In this document: one piece after another, positions 19,809-29,048 of the stretch
Position numbering within the stretch: the stretch's first letter is position 1
How the letters are laid out: the number at the start of each line of letters is the position of its first letter
Source of the DNA: Euprymna scolopes
Lineage: Eukaryota > Mollusca > Cephalopoda > Sepiida > Sepiolidae
Assembly: GCA_024364805.1 (NCBI GenBank)
Contig: CM044495.1
Coordinates: 91,050,951 to 91,080,261 of the forward strand
Reading direction: 5' to 3'
DNA length: 29,311 nt
Position numbers and translations under genes: made by a program
The notes under the pieces: model-generated
What the model was told of the DNA's origin: nothing
Database searches by the model: none
Seen by the model: only the letters and a program-made list of their open reading frames with translations

Positions 19809-20318
19809 TCAACGATGGGAGTTTTGTTTTTCCTGTGTTATTTTATTTATTTCATTTGCTTCATTCTCTGTTAGTTCTGTTTCATTGTTCTTGGTTTCAA
19901 CATTTTTAGTCTTTGGTCTTCGTAGGTCCTGAGCCTTTGGTGTTTTTACTTGTGAGGCTTCAACTTGTGGGGTTTCAACTTGTGGGGTTTTTCTACGAGC
20001 AGTTCCATTGGGGGTGGTTTCTTGTTCAGTTTCCTCATTTATTTTTCGCTGTATTTCTGCTAGTTCTAGTTTAGAGAGCCAGCCTTTCTTGAGTATCAGT
20101 CTTGCTTGGTCCGCAATTCTTTGTTCTGTCGCTTGGTGGTCACTGGAGAGATTCCATAGTTCTTTCATTCGTTTCCGATAACCTCCATATCTATATTCAG
20201 GATGACTTCTATAATAGCATTCCATTACTAAGTCTATTCTCTTTTGTTGTCCATTTCTTTCTTCATTTTTTTCCATTTTGATGATTATCACGGCTGTGCT
20301 GTGTTTGTTCGGTAGCAT
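19809..20318 (-). pseudogene. N-terminal region of the R2/NeSL-like LINE protein
   Basis: An open frame of about 169 residues. Its middle holds the RIADQARLILKKGWLSKLE block, recurrent upstream of the RT in this LINE group. The C-terminal third is charged and repetitive (TPQVE / ASQVK units, then Asn- and Glu-rich). It has no enzymatic motif. The start codon at 20318 may not be real, since similarity continues upstream in another frame to about 20490. Confidence 0.6.
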
Positions 20319-20510
20319 TTAGTTCCCTGAAATTAGAGGTTATGCTGTCCATGTTATTTGAGTTTCTGAAATTAAGAAGTTGGCCAACATTCGCAGGATG
20401 ACGACCGGGTCCCCCATGCTGGCTACCGAAGGAGCACCTGCCGATCATGACACCCAGATCTTTCTTCTGGGTCCCATGGTTTGAATTATTTGTACTTGAC
20501 ATTTTTCATA

Positions 20511-20640
20511 TTTTGGTGTTTGTGGCAACACCAAGCCCAGAATTGTTTAACCTGTGGTTCTAACGCAGGTATAGTGTTTGGCTCCCATGTATACATGAGG
20601 TATCGTGCACTATCACACATACATATAAGGCATAAACAGA
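20511..20640 (-). other. 5' flank of the R2/NeSL-like LINE
   Basis: A non-coding stretch of mixed composition lies directly upstream of the LINE's N-terminal frame and probably forms its 5' end. Its edge is set by the low-complexity A-rich run that begins near 20648. Confidence 0.35.
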
Positions 20641-20860
20641 AGATTTAAAAAAAAAAAAAATAAATAAAAAACAAATAAATAAAAAATAAAATAAAGAAAT
20701 AATAAAAGAAATAATAAAAAAGAAAAGAAAAAATAAATTCCCTCAAAAAAAAAATTTTTATTATTATTGTTGTTATTATTATTATTATTGTTAGTATTAT
20801 TATTATTGTTGTTTTTATTACTATTATTATTATTGTTATTATTTAGATATATTCAGTTAA
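20641..20860. repeat. Simple repeats: A/TAAA run then TTA/TTG run
   Basis: Low-complexity DNA: A-rich with AAATAAATA-type units (20648-20755), then TTATTATTATTGTTG trinucleotide-like units (20758-20845). It has no coding content. Confidence 0.9.
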
Positions 20861-21536
20861 AAAAAATGGGTTTGTTTAACAGATTCGAAAAAATGGTCTT
20901 GACAATGAGTTAAAAATAAATTCAAGTTTCATGATATATTTTATTTAATTGTTAGGTGAAAGTACAAAATTAAAAAAAACACCTTTCCTTCCTCATGTTA
21001 AGAATGGCGTTCTAAAGAATAACGTTATTATTTTAGCATGGTAGCATAAGTGCACAAGTACCTTGTATTTGTTTTTTATGACTACTAAAAAACACAATTC
21101 TACCTTAAGTACAAGTAAGAATTTATAAATAGCATGATAACAAACACATGCACTTAGTACATTTTGTTGTGTTTTAACGTTGTACTAAAGGCGTTAAAAA
21201 CAACAAAATAGTATTGTTTGAAACAAAATTTGAAAAATAATTTTTTTAAATTGACAAGCTCAGAATAAAAAAATGAAACTGATTTTTCTGCTTTCATCTT
21301 GAAAGTTTTTTTATTTTTAAGAGAATACAAACGAAACTCATTAATACGGTGACTTTAGTCAGCTGAGTGCTGGTCAGCGCATTAGCGCATAGCAAGCCGT
21401 TTTCCCTGTTAAGCAGATTTGAATTTCTATAAAAGATAACATTTTAAAGAAATTTCTGCACAATTAATAATTATCAAATATTTACAAATATTGAAAATAA
21501 TTCTGAAAATGAATGATATATGCTGATTTATCTTAT
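20861..21536. other. AT-rich stretch, nothing recognised
   Basis: Very AT-rich DNA without long open frames or identifiable repeats. A more mixed patch at 21350-21405 (CAGCTGAGTGCTGGTCAGCGCATTAG) is too short to assign. Confidence 0.5.
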
Positions 21537-21544
21537 CAATTTTG

Positions 21545-22705
21545 TAGGTATGGGCAAAAATCGGCGGGCAAAAATAAGGGGACCTAGTTTTGAAAGCCGA
21601 TTTATCATAATTTTTTTTGTAGGTTTCCGACTACCTTTTGATTGTATTTGAAAGATTAGAGACTAAAGTTAATTTCCTAATTTCATGTGAAAAAAAAAGT
21701 TATGAAAATGTTTTCACGGCGAGCTAAATAATTCAGCTAAATTTTGTAGTTAAATAAATTCATTGTAAAAATCCTTTAAAAGATTAATATTAGTTTTCTG
21801 GGTCTATTTCAAAGATAATTAGTAAAGTCCTAAGATATTGAATTAAATAAATAAATAAAAAAAAACACCTTGTTTATACAAAATACAGCTTCATTAGCCC
21901 TAAAAAAGCAAGTAATTATGCCGTTCGCCAAAACGCAACCCAAAATTTTAGCTAATCAAAACGATGTTTCAAAATGAAGTCATGATAGTAAAAGTAGGGG
22001 TGTCGGATTTCTTTTTTTTCCCAGACGTGCATCCATACATTCCTACTCCGAACGTTTGTATCAATTTTTATCATTTTTTAATTTGTTTTTATGTTCCTGT
22101 TTTTAAATTAATTTCTTTTTTAACTATTGTTCAAGATTATATAAAAATTATGTTATACTGAAAGTTTCACATTCTTGCGAGCAAGGAAATTATTAAAATC
22201 TTGCATATAACAATTATGCGAAATCCGTAATTTTAAAAAAAAGTAGAAATATTTTTGATATTATAATTTTTTATGTGTGAAATGTTTAATTCAATGGTAA
22301 TATCGGTAGTTCGAGAAATTTATTTTTCTTCGAGTTATATCGATATGAAATACGAACTTTAGGGTTTTTTTCGTAATGTTCCTGTAAAAATTATTTTTTT
22401 TATTGTTACAAATTGCGATGCTTCATTTATATAAAAAAAGCAAAAATAAATTATTGCGTTTTTTATTTATTACTGAGAACCATAACTTTAGTAAAGGTAT
22501 TTTTTGTTTAAACAAAATAATACATTTCCACTCCAGGTTTAAATAAAAATAATTAGTTCATTATATTTCGCGATCATTATTTGATAAATACTGAAAATTT
22601 TATTAAAATTGGTTAATTTCTTGATTTTTGGTGAATTTTTCAGTAAAGGGAGGGGCCAAAATGTTTATACATTTTGAGCATCGGCATTCATTTGGCCCAT
22701 ACCTA
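21545..22705. mobile_element. hAT-like non-autonomous DNA transposon (1161 bp)
   Basis: The left end TAGGTATGGGCAAAAATCGG (21545) and the reverse complement of the right end, TAGGTATGGGCCAAATGAATG (to 22705), share terminal inverted repeats of about 11-14 bp. The flanks CAATTTTG (21537-21544) and TAATTTTG (22706-22713) form an 8-bp target duplication with one mismatch, the size made by hAT transposases. TA(G/A)NGNTGGGC-type termini also fit hAT. The interior is AT-rich and has no transposase, so it depended on an autonomous relative. Confidence 0.7.
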
Positions 22706-22713
22706 TAATTTTG

Positions 22714-23101
22714 AAATATTCTTCGTCAACTTTGCTCGATCATAACTTTGCTTCCTGTGGTCATAAAAATATAAATCAAAGTTCAGTAGAGATGGATTTC
22801 TATGTTTATAAAATTTCAGCCATATCCAATCAAATTTGATCCAGCGCATGTGTATCCAAACATAACATATAAAATGTAAACATTGGAAAAAGTTTCCCTT
22901 TTTGTTTTCATTATTTTTACCGTTTTTACATTTTTAACTTGTAGCATAAAAACATTGAACGTATAATAAAATTATAATTAACATCATTGGAATGTTTATT
23001 CAGCAATGTAATTATTTTAAAAATTGACCCACAAATAAAAAAAGGTATGACACATTAGGTATGTAATATTGCCAATGTCCTTGAAAATACAGCATATGCT
23101 G
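22714..23101. other. AT-rich stretch, nothing recognised
   Basis: There is no gene or clear repeat between the hAT-like element and the solo LTR. Confidence 0.5.
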
Positions 23102-23880
23102 TGTAACACCTCCTCTTATGAAGTTAAGTAAGGACCCCTGATCTTCGAAAACTTGGCTCGTGTCGTCTCGTACTTCTGGAGGCCGTTACATTGACTCTGG
23201 TATGTTGAAAACGAATAACAAAACTCACGCAGGCAAGAAGGACAACAGACGCTTGAATTCTATTTTACTTCACAAAATATATTACAGATTTTTTTACAAA
23301 TATATGGTTCAGTTCTTACTAAGTTTTTAAAAGTCTCAAATCTCTCTTCTCTTCGGAGATAGCATCAGATGGGTCGGAGAAGGGGTCACGTCTCAGAAAA
23401 CGGTGTTGTTACTTCGAGTTCCACACACAAACTTTGGCTGGAAACTGACTAATTTCGCGCGGCACTAGCATTAATAGGAGTGTCAGTGTTTAGGGTGGAA
23501 AGTTTCCTCAGCCAATCAAATCACACCACACACTTACGGAAAAAAACCCAGATTGCAGGTGTGCAATCCAGCCATGTCACTAGCTTGCAATCTGAGATTC
23601 AAGTCATATTACTCCCATGACCCCCTGGGTCATCAGCTGTCAGTCAAAAGACCTGGCACTGAGTTCGTCGGTGCCAGATAATTTCCTGTCGTCAATTTTG
23701 AATAAGAAAATATATATCTCTGACTTCCAAACAATAAGTAAATATATCTATTTTGACAATGAAATAAAATATATATTTATCTTCTACTTTAAATCCTTGG
23801 AATATCCGCCATTACCTGGGATCTATTAAAGTAATCTTAGTATAGTTATGCGGTCCCCAATGAGGGTCGATCACGTCACA
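23102..23880 (-). mobile_element. Solo LTR (about 779 bp), gypsy-like
   Basis: This segment stands out from AT-rich surroundings by its mixed composition. On the plus strand it begins TGTAACACCTCCTC and ends ATCACGTCACA. On the minus strand it starts TGTGACGTGATCGACC and ends GGAGGTGTTACA, the TG…CA form and end wording of gypsy-type LTRs. No internal region or partner LTR adjoins it, so it is a recombined fossil. The target duplication is not clear (only CTG is shared at the two edges). Orientation is inferred from the end wording. Confidence 0.6.
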
Positions 23881-24135
23881 CTGTATTTTAATGCTAATTA
23901 ATGAGATTTGAAATAAATGTTAGAAAATTGAATCTAGGATATTATATCAACTGGATATCTAAATACATTGTGCATTTTAATTAGAAAATCTAGTGGTTTT
24001 TCAAAAATGTTAGAAAATTGAATCATAGCGGTTGATTTCCAAGTTTAAAAGAAATGTATCTGAAAAAAGTGGGATATTACATTGAGTGAAAAGTTAACAA
24101 CCAACATGAAATCCAAAGTATTTTTTATTTTTTAG
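23881..24135 (+). other. Intron of RPRD1 upstream of the first visible exon
   Basis: AT-rich intron sequence. It contains two copies of AAATGTTAGAAAATTGAATC (near 23914 and 24007), related in wording to the decayed array at 17460-18060. It ends in a T-rich tract and AG at 24134-24135, the 3' splice site. Confidence 0.6.
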
Positions 24136-25834
24136 ACTGAGGATCTTGTGAAATCGCTCTATAATCTGGAGAACCCTCCATGTAGTGATGCTGCTGTGCG
24201 TGAAAGGATTGCTGCTCTGCCTCAAGAAGTAGCAGATCAATCATGCCTTGAAAAACTGAAAGGTAATAGCATAAACAAAACAGCCAATGGAAAATGGATG
24301 AATTGTGTGTAAATTCAACACCCCACTTAACTACCATCAATTAGATGATTGAACGGAATCAATATTTTAAATTACCACTTTTTTCAATTAAAAAATTCAA
24401 AACATTTTTTAAATAAATTTTATAATTTATGCAAATTAATTTACCAGCAATGCATATCTTTAGAAATTTGATGTATATTCATACAAAACTCCTTAATTTT
24501 ACTTGTTACTTTTTCAGAATCTAAGAAAAAAATGTTTATTAAAAGAAAAACTATACACATGATTTTTTTTTTCACTTGATAATTTGCATTCGACCAAAGT
24601 TATTTTGTGTATTTGTATTCATCAAATGTAAATGATGTCAAATTTTAATCTGTAATCATCTGTTAATACAAATCATTGTGGATTATCTTTTACGGTTAAA
24701 AGTTTAATTTTTTCAAATCCCTTACATTGTCTTAATTTATTGAGTTGAAACATGAATTTTATCTCCTCTTCTATTCAATATGAAATAAGTCATTTTACTT
24801 CATATGTTCATTTATGAGTAACATTATATATTAGCAATGGATTCTGATTGTTTTGATTTCTTTTGGTATTAACAGTTTTAAAAAGATACTATTTACTAAT
24901 TTGACAGACTTATATTATGTTCAATATTTTTTGTGTGTGTTTTTTCTTTTAATTAAGATTTTTGATTTAATTATTGTTGGCTGTTTTTTTTTATTTTAAT
25001 TGCTTTGTTGCTTTGTTTAAGTTTTCTTGCATTTTACCCCAGTTTTAGAATAAAAGAAATCGATAGCATTTCATTTATAATATACAAATATCTTGATCTT
25101 AATGTATTATAAAGGTATTCTCTATTACTGTTAAAAATATTTTTTAAATAACAACAAAAGATACTGTCAGTATAAAATAATACAATTCCAGCAAGTAAAT
25201 CTTAATGTTTTCTTGCAGATAAAGATGATGCTAAAAACTTATCAGAAACTGTGGATGAAGCATACGGTTTGTTGACTGATTATAACCAAAGATTAGGACA
25301 AGAATTGGTTGATCGAAAAGAAGCGGCACGAATGGTGCGTGCTTATCTCAATTTACAGAGAGAACTTCTACAACAGGTAGAACTACGACTTGTTGTAAGT
25401 TTGGGTTTTTCATTTGTAACATTTAATAGACAAATCGTTTTTGGATTAAAAGTTATTGAAAAAGTTTTCAAAAGTTTCAAAGAAACCAAAGGATTGTTAT
25501 AGTCTTTCAATATTTTACAGGAAGAACTTTTGTTATAATTTCAACATTTTCTCCAAATAGAATGTTTTCTCCAAATTGATGTAAAATGTTTTGAAAAATG
25601 TTTTATAAGATTTTCCATCTAAGTGAACATCTGGTTTCAATTCAAATTTAAAAGAAAATATAATGATGAAATTTTTTTTCTGTTTAGGATTACAAAAGGA
25701 AATTGACTCGTGTAACGATGGTACGACAAGAACTCCAATCACACATCCAGAATTTACCAGATCTTTCTCTACTGCCAGATGTTACACCTTTGCCCTCTGC
25801 AGGTGATCTGTTCTCTATTGACCAAACACACTGA
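24136..25834 (+). CDS. RPRD1: RPRD1A/RPRD1B orthologue, last three coding exons
   Basis: Regulation of nuclear pre-mRNA domain-containing protein 1 binds the phosphorylated C-terminal domain of RNA polymerase II through an N-terminal CID and dimerises through a C-terminal coiled coil (the CREPT region). Only the C-terminal part is here. Exon 24136-24262 (TEDLVKSLYNLE … AALPQEVADQSCLEKLK) is preceded by TTTTTAG and followed by GTAATA. Exon 25219-25394 (DKDDAKNLSETVDEAYGLLTDYN … QQVELRLV) lies between TTGCAG and GTAAGT. Exon 25688-25834 (DYKRKLTRVTMVRQELQSHIQ, LPDLSLLPDVTPLPSAGDLF, then SIDQTH and TGA) follows TTTAG. Phases fit: one base carries over the first junction and none over the second. 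The 149 residues align without gaps of note to the C-terminus of human RPRD1B, including the terminal PLPSAGDLFS. The coiled coil runs through exons 2 and 3. CID exons lie upstream and are not found in the window. It looks intact and under selection. Confidence 0.93.
24263..25218 (+). other. RPRD1 intron (956 bp)
   Basis: It starts GTAATA and ends TTTTCTTGCAG, with a pyrimidine-rich tract before the acceptor. It is AT-rich throughout. I see no mobile element in it. Confidence 0.85.
25395..25687 (+). other. RPRD1 last intron (293 bp)
   Basis: It starts GTAAGT and ends TTTTTTTCTGTTTAG. The frame stays open for some 36 codons past the donor, so intron retention would give an altered C-terminus. 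A second GT (CAG|GTAGAA, at 25374-25375) is a possible weaker donor that would drop six residues. Confidence 0.85.
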
Positions 25835-26154
25835 GAATTTCTTGAAACAAGCTGTCTACAATTTTCTTCAGGATATTGGATCAACATTATCTTCATTAAG
25901 TATGTTTGATCATTTACCATGATTTTTGTATAAATAAAAATAAAGACAAAAGTTGAATTTATTATTTTTGATAATTTTCTAATATAGTTTCCGTAATAAT
26001 TGTGCATTATTAATATACTCATGTATGATTTTTCTAATACTTTTAAGAGATATAACAATGGTTATTAGATGTTTTGTTTGCATAATGACTTTAAGAATCT
26101 GATTTAATAAGCATTCCATACTATTCATTCTTAATGATATCCTTTTATTTTATA
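25835..26154 (+). other. RPRD1 3' untranslated region and downstream flank
   Basis: AT-rich sequence after the TGA. Two overlapping poly(A) signals, AATAAA at 25933-25938 and 25939-25944, about 100 bases after the stop suggest a short 3' UTR ending near 25960. The remainder up to the first Helitron-like end at 26155 holds nothing recognisable. Confidence 0.6.
25933..25944 (+). promoter_or_regulatory. RPRD1: Poly(A) signals of RPRD1
   Basis: Two back-to-back AATAAA hexamers lie about 100 bases downstream of the stop codon, on the coding strand. AT-rich context lowers confidence, but the position is right for the end of this transcript. Confidence 0.55.
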
Positions 26155-26232
26155 CTGGTGGGGATACCCAGCCTGGGTATGGAGAGGTGGTGTAGTGAAG
26201 AACCTCAGGAGGCAGACCAAGTGGAGAGAGGT

Positions 26233-26263
<31 letters not shown>

Positions 26264-26600
26264 TTAGCAGGCAGGCTTGAATCTATAACATGAAAAGAAA
26301 CACAACGTCTTAGCTGATGCATCCATCATAAAACCGAAAATCACAAACGTTGGAATTAGAGGTAGTCAATTGAAAGAAGACAATGATTTGTGAAAATGTC
26401 AATGAAAAAGCGACCCCCTTGTTGTGAAAAATGGACCAGTTGAGAGTAAAGGAATGAATGTTTTTGGACAATGTTTCGATATTTGTTGTCCGAGAGACCA
26501 AGCTTTAAAATGATACCAATTTTGTCACATTCCAAGGCGTCTGTTAGAAGTTTTTGTGAGACCTACAAACACACACACATTTTGTCTTTTATATATTAGA
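26155..26600 (-). mobile_element. Helitron-like element, degenerate copy
   Basis: On the minus strand the 3' end shows a hairpin (ATACCCAG-G-CTGGGTAT, 26167-26183) followed by CCCCACCAG and then T, a degraded form of the Helitron hairpin plus CTAG|T end. The 5' end (26600 downward) starts TCTAATATATAAAAG, the TC start typical of Helitrons. It includes a long A run (26238-26263) and a block GCAGGCTTGAATC shared with the next copy. It has no Rep/helicase, so it is non-autonomous. It abuts the next copy directly. Confidence 0.55.
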
Positions 26601-27269
26601 CTAGCCTAGGTGCCCGGCATTGCCCGGGTGTTTGTACGCGTAGGTGTGTGTCAAGCAAAAAAAAATAAAGAAAAAAAGTTTAAAAAGTGGTAGTAAGCAG
26701 GCTTGAACCCGCAATGCAAAGGCAGAAAAGAAAGTGAAAGAAAATCTGACGCTAAGCCATGATGCAACTGGTAAAGTGTTAAAATCTAACGTAGTCAATC
26801 TAAAATCAAAAGATGACTTGCAAAAATGGTGTTGCTTTTAAACCTCCCACAAGAGCAAATTAGACACAAGGTCCTTTTTAATGTGGGAGAAAACCAGTCC
26901 CCCCCCCCAAAAGGGGCACTCTAGCAGTATCCAAATAAATAGTAATTGTCTCAGTATGAAGGGTTTCCAAGGACCAATTACAGAACAGATACTACCCGGC
27001 CGGAAGGCCAGGTGGTTGCGTTCTAGTAGTTTCGCTTTATTTATACGAAAAAGACAAACAGCAGAGACGACCGCAAGGTGGGAATTTTGTTTAACTCGAT
27101 CAAAAAAAAGATAGAGACGATGTCCGTTTGCGAACCTGAGATATTACGATCTAGGAAGTATAAGAAAACTTCTCGTGGAATCTAATCCACGTGAGAACCC
27201 CCAGCCAAAACGCCTTTTGTGGACATACACAAACACGCGCGCTTATTTTGCTCTTTATATAATAGAAGA
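26601..27269 (-). mobile_element. Helitron-like non-autonomous element
   Basis: On the minus strand the 3' end reads CACCCGGGCAATGCCGGGC, CACCTAGG, CTAG, with a CCCGG/CCGGG hairpin (26613-26628) a few bases before the terminal CTAG (26601-26604). The 5' end at 27269 starts TCTTCTATTATATAAAGAGC. TC at one end and hairpin plus CTRR at the other are the marks of rolling-circle Helitrons. There is no coding capacity. The left neighbour ends at 26600 and the right neighbour begins at 27270, so the copies are head to tail. Confidence 0.65.
26680..26790 (-). repeat. tRNA-like segment (A box and B box) within the Helitron-like element
   Basis: On the minus strand there is TGGCTTAGCGTC (about 26745-26760), close to the pol III A box, and about 45 bases on GGGTTCAAGCC (about 26698-26712), close to the B box. 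The spacing fits a tRNA-derived SINE head. The corresponding segment of the neighbour copy (about 26268-26325) shows degraded forms of both. It might be a SINE carried by the element or a chance internal promoter. Confidence 0.45.
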
Positions 27270-27651
27270 TTAGCGGAGATACCTGGCGTTGGCTGAATTT
27301 GTCGAGGTGGTTGTCGAATCTTCCTCTAATTTTGCTTTCATTTATAATTTAATTTTTATGGGGTAGGGGGTATGTGTGGCCACTATAAATAAAAATGACC
27401 CCTTTCCCCTCTAAAAAAAAAAAACAACTTTCCTTGTGTAGACGTGACTCTCCAAAAAACAAAACAAAAAAAATATTGTAATAATCTAAAATGAGACTGG
27501 CTGGGTCAAAAAAAATGGACAAGCCATTTTGGTTGGAAATTTAAAACCCGTAAAAAGAGTTAATACTTGAGATGAAATAAAAAGCATTTAAAACTACTTA
27601 AAAACGCCAAAAACTGATGCAGGTAAATTGCAAAATAACTTTTATTGGCTA
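27270..27651 (-). mobile_element. Degraded Helitron-like copy or spacer
   Basis: It opens (plus strand) with TTAGCGGAGATACCTGGCGTTGG, a decayed version of the CTAGCC…GGTGCCCGGCATTGCCCGG end of its neighbours. The rest is A-rich low-complexity DNA without a recognisable 5' end before the next copy starts at 27652. Confidence 0.4.
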
Positions 27652-28055
27652 CTAGCCTGGGTGCCCGGCATTGCCCAGGTGTTTGGAGGTGTGTGTGTGT
27701 TTGCGCTAAAACCGAGCGATTACACACATGGATTTCAAAAAGCATGGATACAAGATGTTTTTTTTCTCTTAGGGAAGCTCAACCTCTTAATAATAACATT
27801 ATGAAGAAAAAGAAAAGAAAACTGCATCGGACTATCCTCTCCTTGATACAGCCATTTTTCTTCTTTTTTTTTTTTTGTGAGAAATCGGAAATAACAATAA
27901 AAAAGTAAATAAAAATGATTTTATCATTTCTTAACCTTTTCATGTTTTCAAATATTCTCATTTTAATTTATAAATTCACATTTCAAATATTCTCATTTAA
28001 ATTTATAAAAAAATGTTTTCTAAAATGTGTGACTTTCCATTTCTTAAATTTTGTG
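27652..28055 (-). mobile_element. Helitron-like 3' end and first copy of a duplicated body
   Basis: The plus strand reads A|CTAGCCTGGGTGCCCGGCATTGCCCAGGTG (from 27652), the same Helitron-type 3' end as at 26601 with a nearly identical hairpin. After a GT microsatellite comes a body (about 27700-27990) that is repeated downstream at about 28050-28310. No 5' end is recognised. Confidence 0.55.
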
Positions 28056-28310
28056 CTTAAACCAAGCACAACACACACAAGCACACAAGGATTTCAAAAA
28101 GCATGGATACAAGACATTTTTTTCTATTCGAGAAGCTCGACCTCTTAATAATAACATTACGAAGAAAAAGAAAAAACTACATCGGACTATCCTCTTTTTG
28201 ATACAGCCATGTTATTTGGCAAAATTTCGGACTTTAACAACAACAAAAAGTAAATAAAATGATTTTCTCATTTCATAACATTTTCAGGTGTCCAAATGTT
28301 CTCATTTAAA
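27710..28310. repeat. Direct duplication, period about 350 bp
   Basis: The segments about 27718-27985 and 28075-28310 are diverged direct copies. Shared blocks are GGATTTCAAAAAGCATGGAT, CTCTTAATAATAACATTA, GAAGAAAAAGAAAA, CATCGGACTATCCTCT and TTGATACAGCCAT, then an AAAGTAAATAAA part and an ATTCTCATTTAAATTTAT part. It is a local tandem duplication inside the Helitron-like region. Confidence 0.8.
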
Positions 28311-28427
28311 TTTATTATTATATGTGTTTGTGTAGCCAATTAATTAAATTTAACATTTTTTTAATAATTTGAATTATACGTTTTTGTTTTGAAAAAATAT
28401 TTGGTTTCTTTTGTTTCATATTACATA

Positions 28428-28539
28428 ATTCCCTTCAGATTAATGTTTACATAGTTATTATTATTCAAATTATTGAAAAGAATTTGTTAAATTAAAATTT
28501 AAAAAAGGGAAATTGTGTAAACATTAATCTGAAGGGAAT
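28428..28539. repeat. Inverted repeat, 24-bp perfect arms
   Basis: ATTCCCTTCAGATTAATGTT(TACA) at 28428-28451 is the exact reverse complement of 28516-28539, with a 64-base AT-rich centre. A partial third copy (GTGTAAACATTAGTTC) follows at 28541. This may mark the ends of a very small foldback element. Confidence 0.8.
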
Positions 28540-28604
28540 CGTGTAAACATTAGTTCAATGAAAATAAATAGTTTGAGGGCTTTTTGGAATTTTGAAGGTT
28601 TTTA

Positions 28605-28705
28605 ACAGGTTGTCATATGCCAGCATTGAGGGGGGGCAGCAAAACAGGTAATCATATGCCAGCAGGTGGGGGGCAAAATAGGTAATTATCTGCCAGCGGT
28701 AATGG
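28605..28705. repeat. Short G-rich tandem repeat, 2-3 units
   Basis: Units of about 40 bp read ACAGGT(TG/AA)TCATATGCCAGCA followed by a G(6-7) run and CAAAA. The third unit is diverged (TAGGTAATTATCTGCCAGC). The G runs on the plus strand are unusual in this AT-rich region. Confidence 0.75.
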
Positions 28706-29048
28706 CAAATGTTAAGTCTAAAGGCTAAGTTATTATTATGTCTCCCAGAGACTTTTTAAGGTTAGAATTATTGACTTGTTATTAATGACTTTTCCTTCAA
28801 CTGAACATCCTTATGAACTTTTGAGATGTCAACCCTAGTCGAGAATTGAATCTTTCATCAGAAGACATCATACCAACCCCTTCAAACAGCTGTAATTAAT
28901 CCAATGTTTGAACAGTACTGAACCTGAATACCAGTTCCTGCTGAAGATAAAGAACTATTACCTTTCGAGGTGCTACCAACTCTATTCAGAGGCAAAATAG
29001 GCATTTCCCTTTTTTGTAATGAAGAAAAAGTTGTCAAATAGAATTCTT
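28706..29048. other. Unassigned stretch downstream
   Basis: Mixed-composition DNA with no long open frame. I recognise no protein or element in it. It may be the interior of a repeat. Confidence 0.4.

Larger units (their letters stand above)
18850..20510 (-). mobile_element. LINE relic, R2/NeSL-like, N-terminal region to RT start
   Basis: Minus-strand blocks in order are CSFGSQHGGPGRHPANVGQL (about 20380-20435), IDLVMECYYRSHPEYRYGGYRKRMKELW (about 20160-20240), RIADQARLILKKGWLSKLELAEIQRKI (about 20045-20120), a low-complexity TPQVETPQVEASQVKTP stretch (about 19945-19995), GTSGPTKPGWEIRLE (about 19610-19655), then NWRAPGHDGIHAYWLK (about 19135-19185), VPDWMTKGRTTLLQK (about 19020-19065) and NYRSITCLPTMWKILTAQL (about 18945-19000). 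The last three are the N-terminal RT blocks of LINEs of the R2/NeSL kind, where N-W-K-A-P-G-x-D-G is typical. The RT is cut off before its catalytic palm. There is at least one frame change between 19382 and 19606. It is dead; plus-strand frames here are shadows. Confidence 0.75.

Noticed and set aside
26680-26790. Functional tRNA gene
   Set aside because: A- and B-box-like words are present but no cloverleaf arms pair and no anticodon stem is evident.
26881-27114. 77-codon plus-strand open frame
   Set aside because: It lies within the Helitron-like element; low-complexity start with a C run and no family resemblance.
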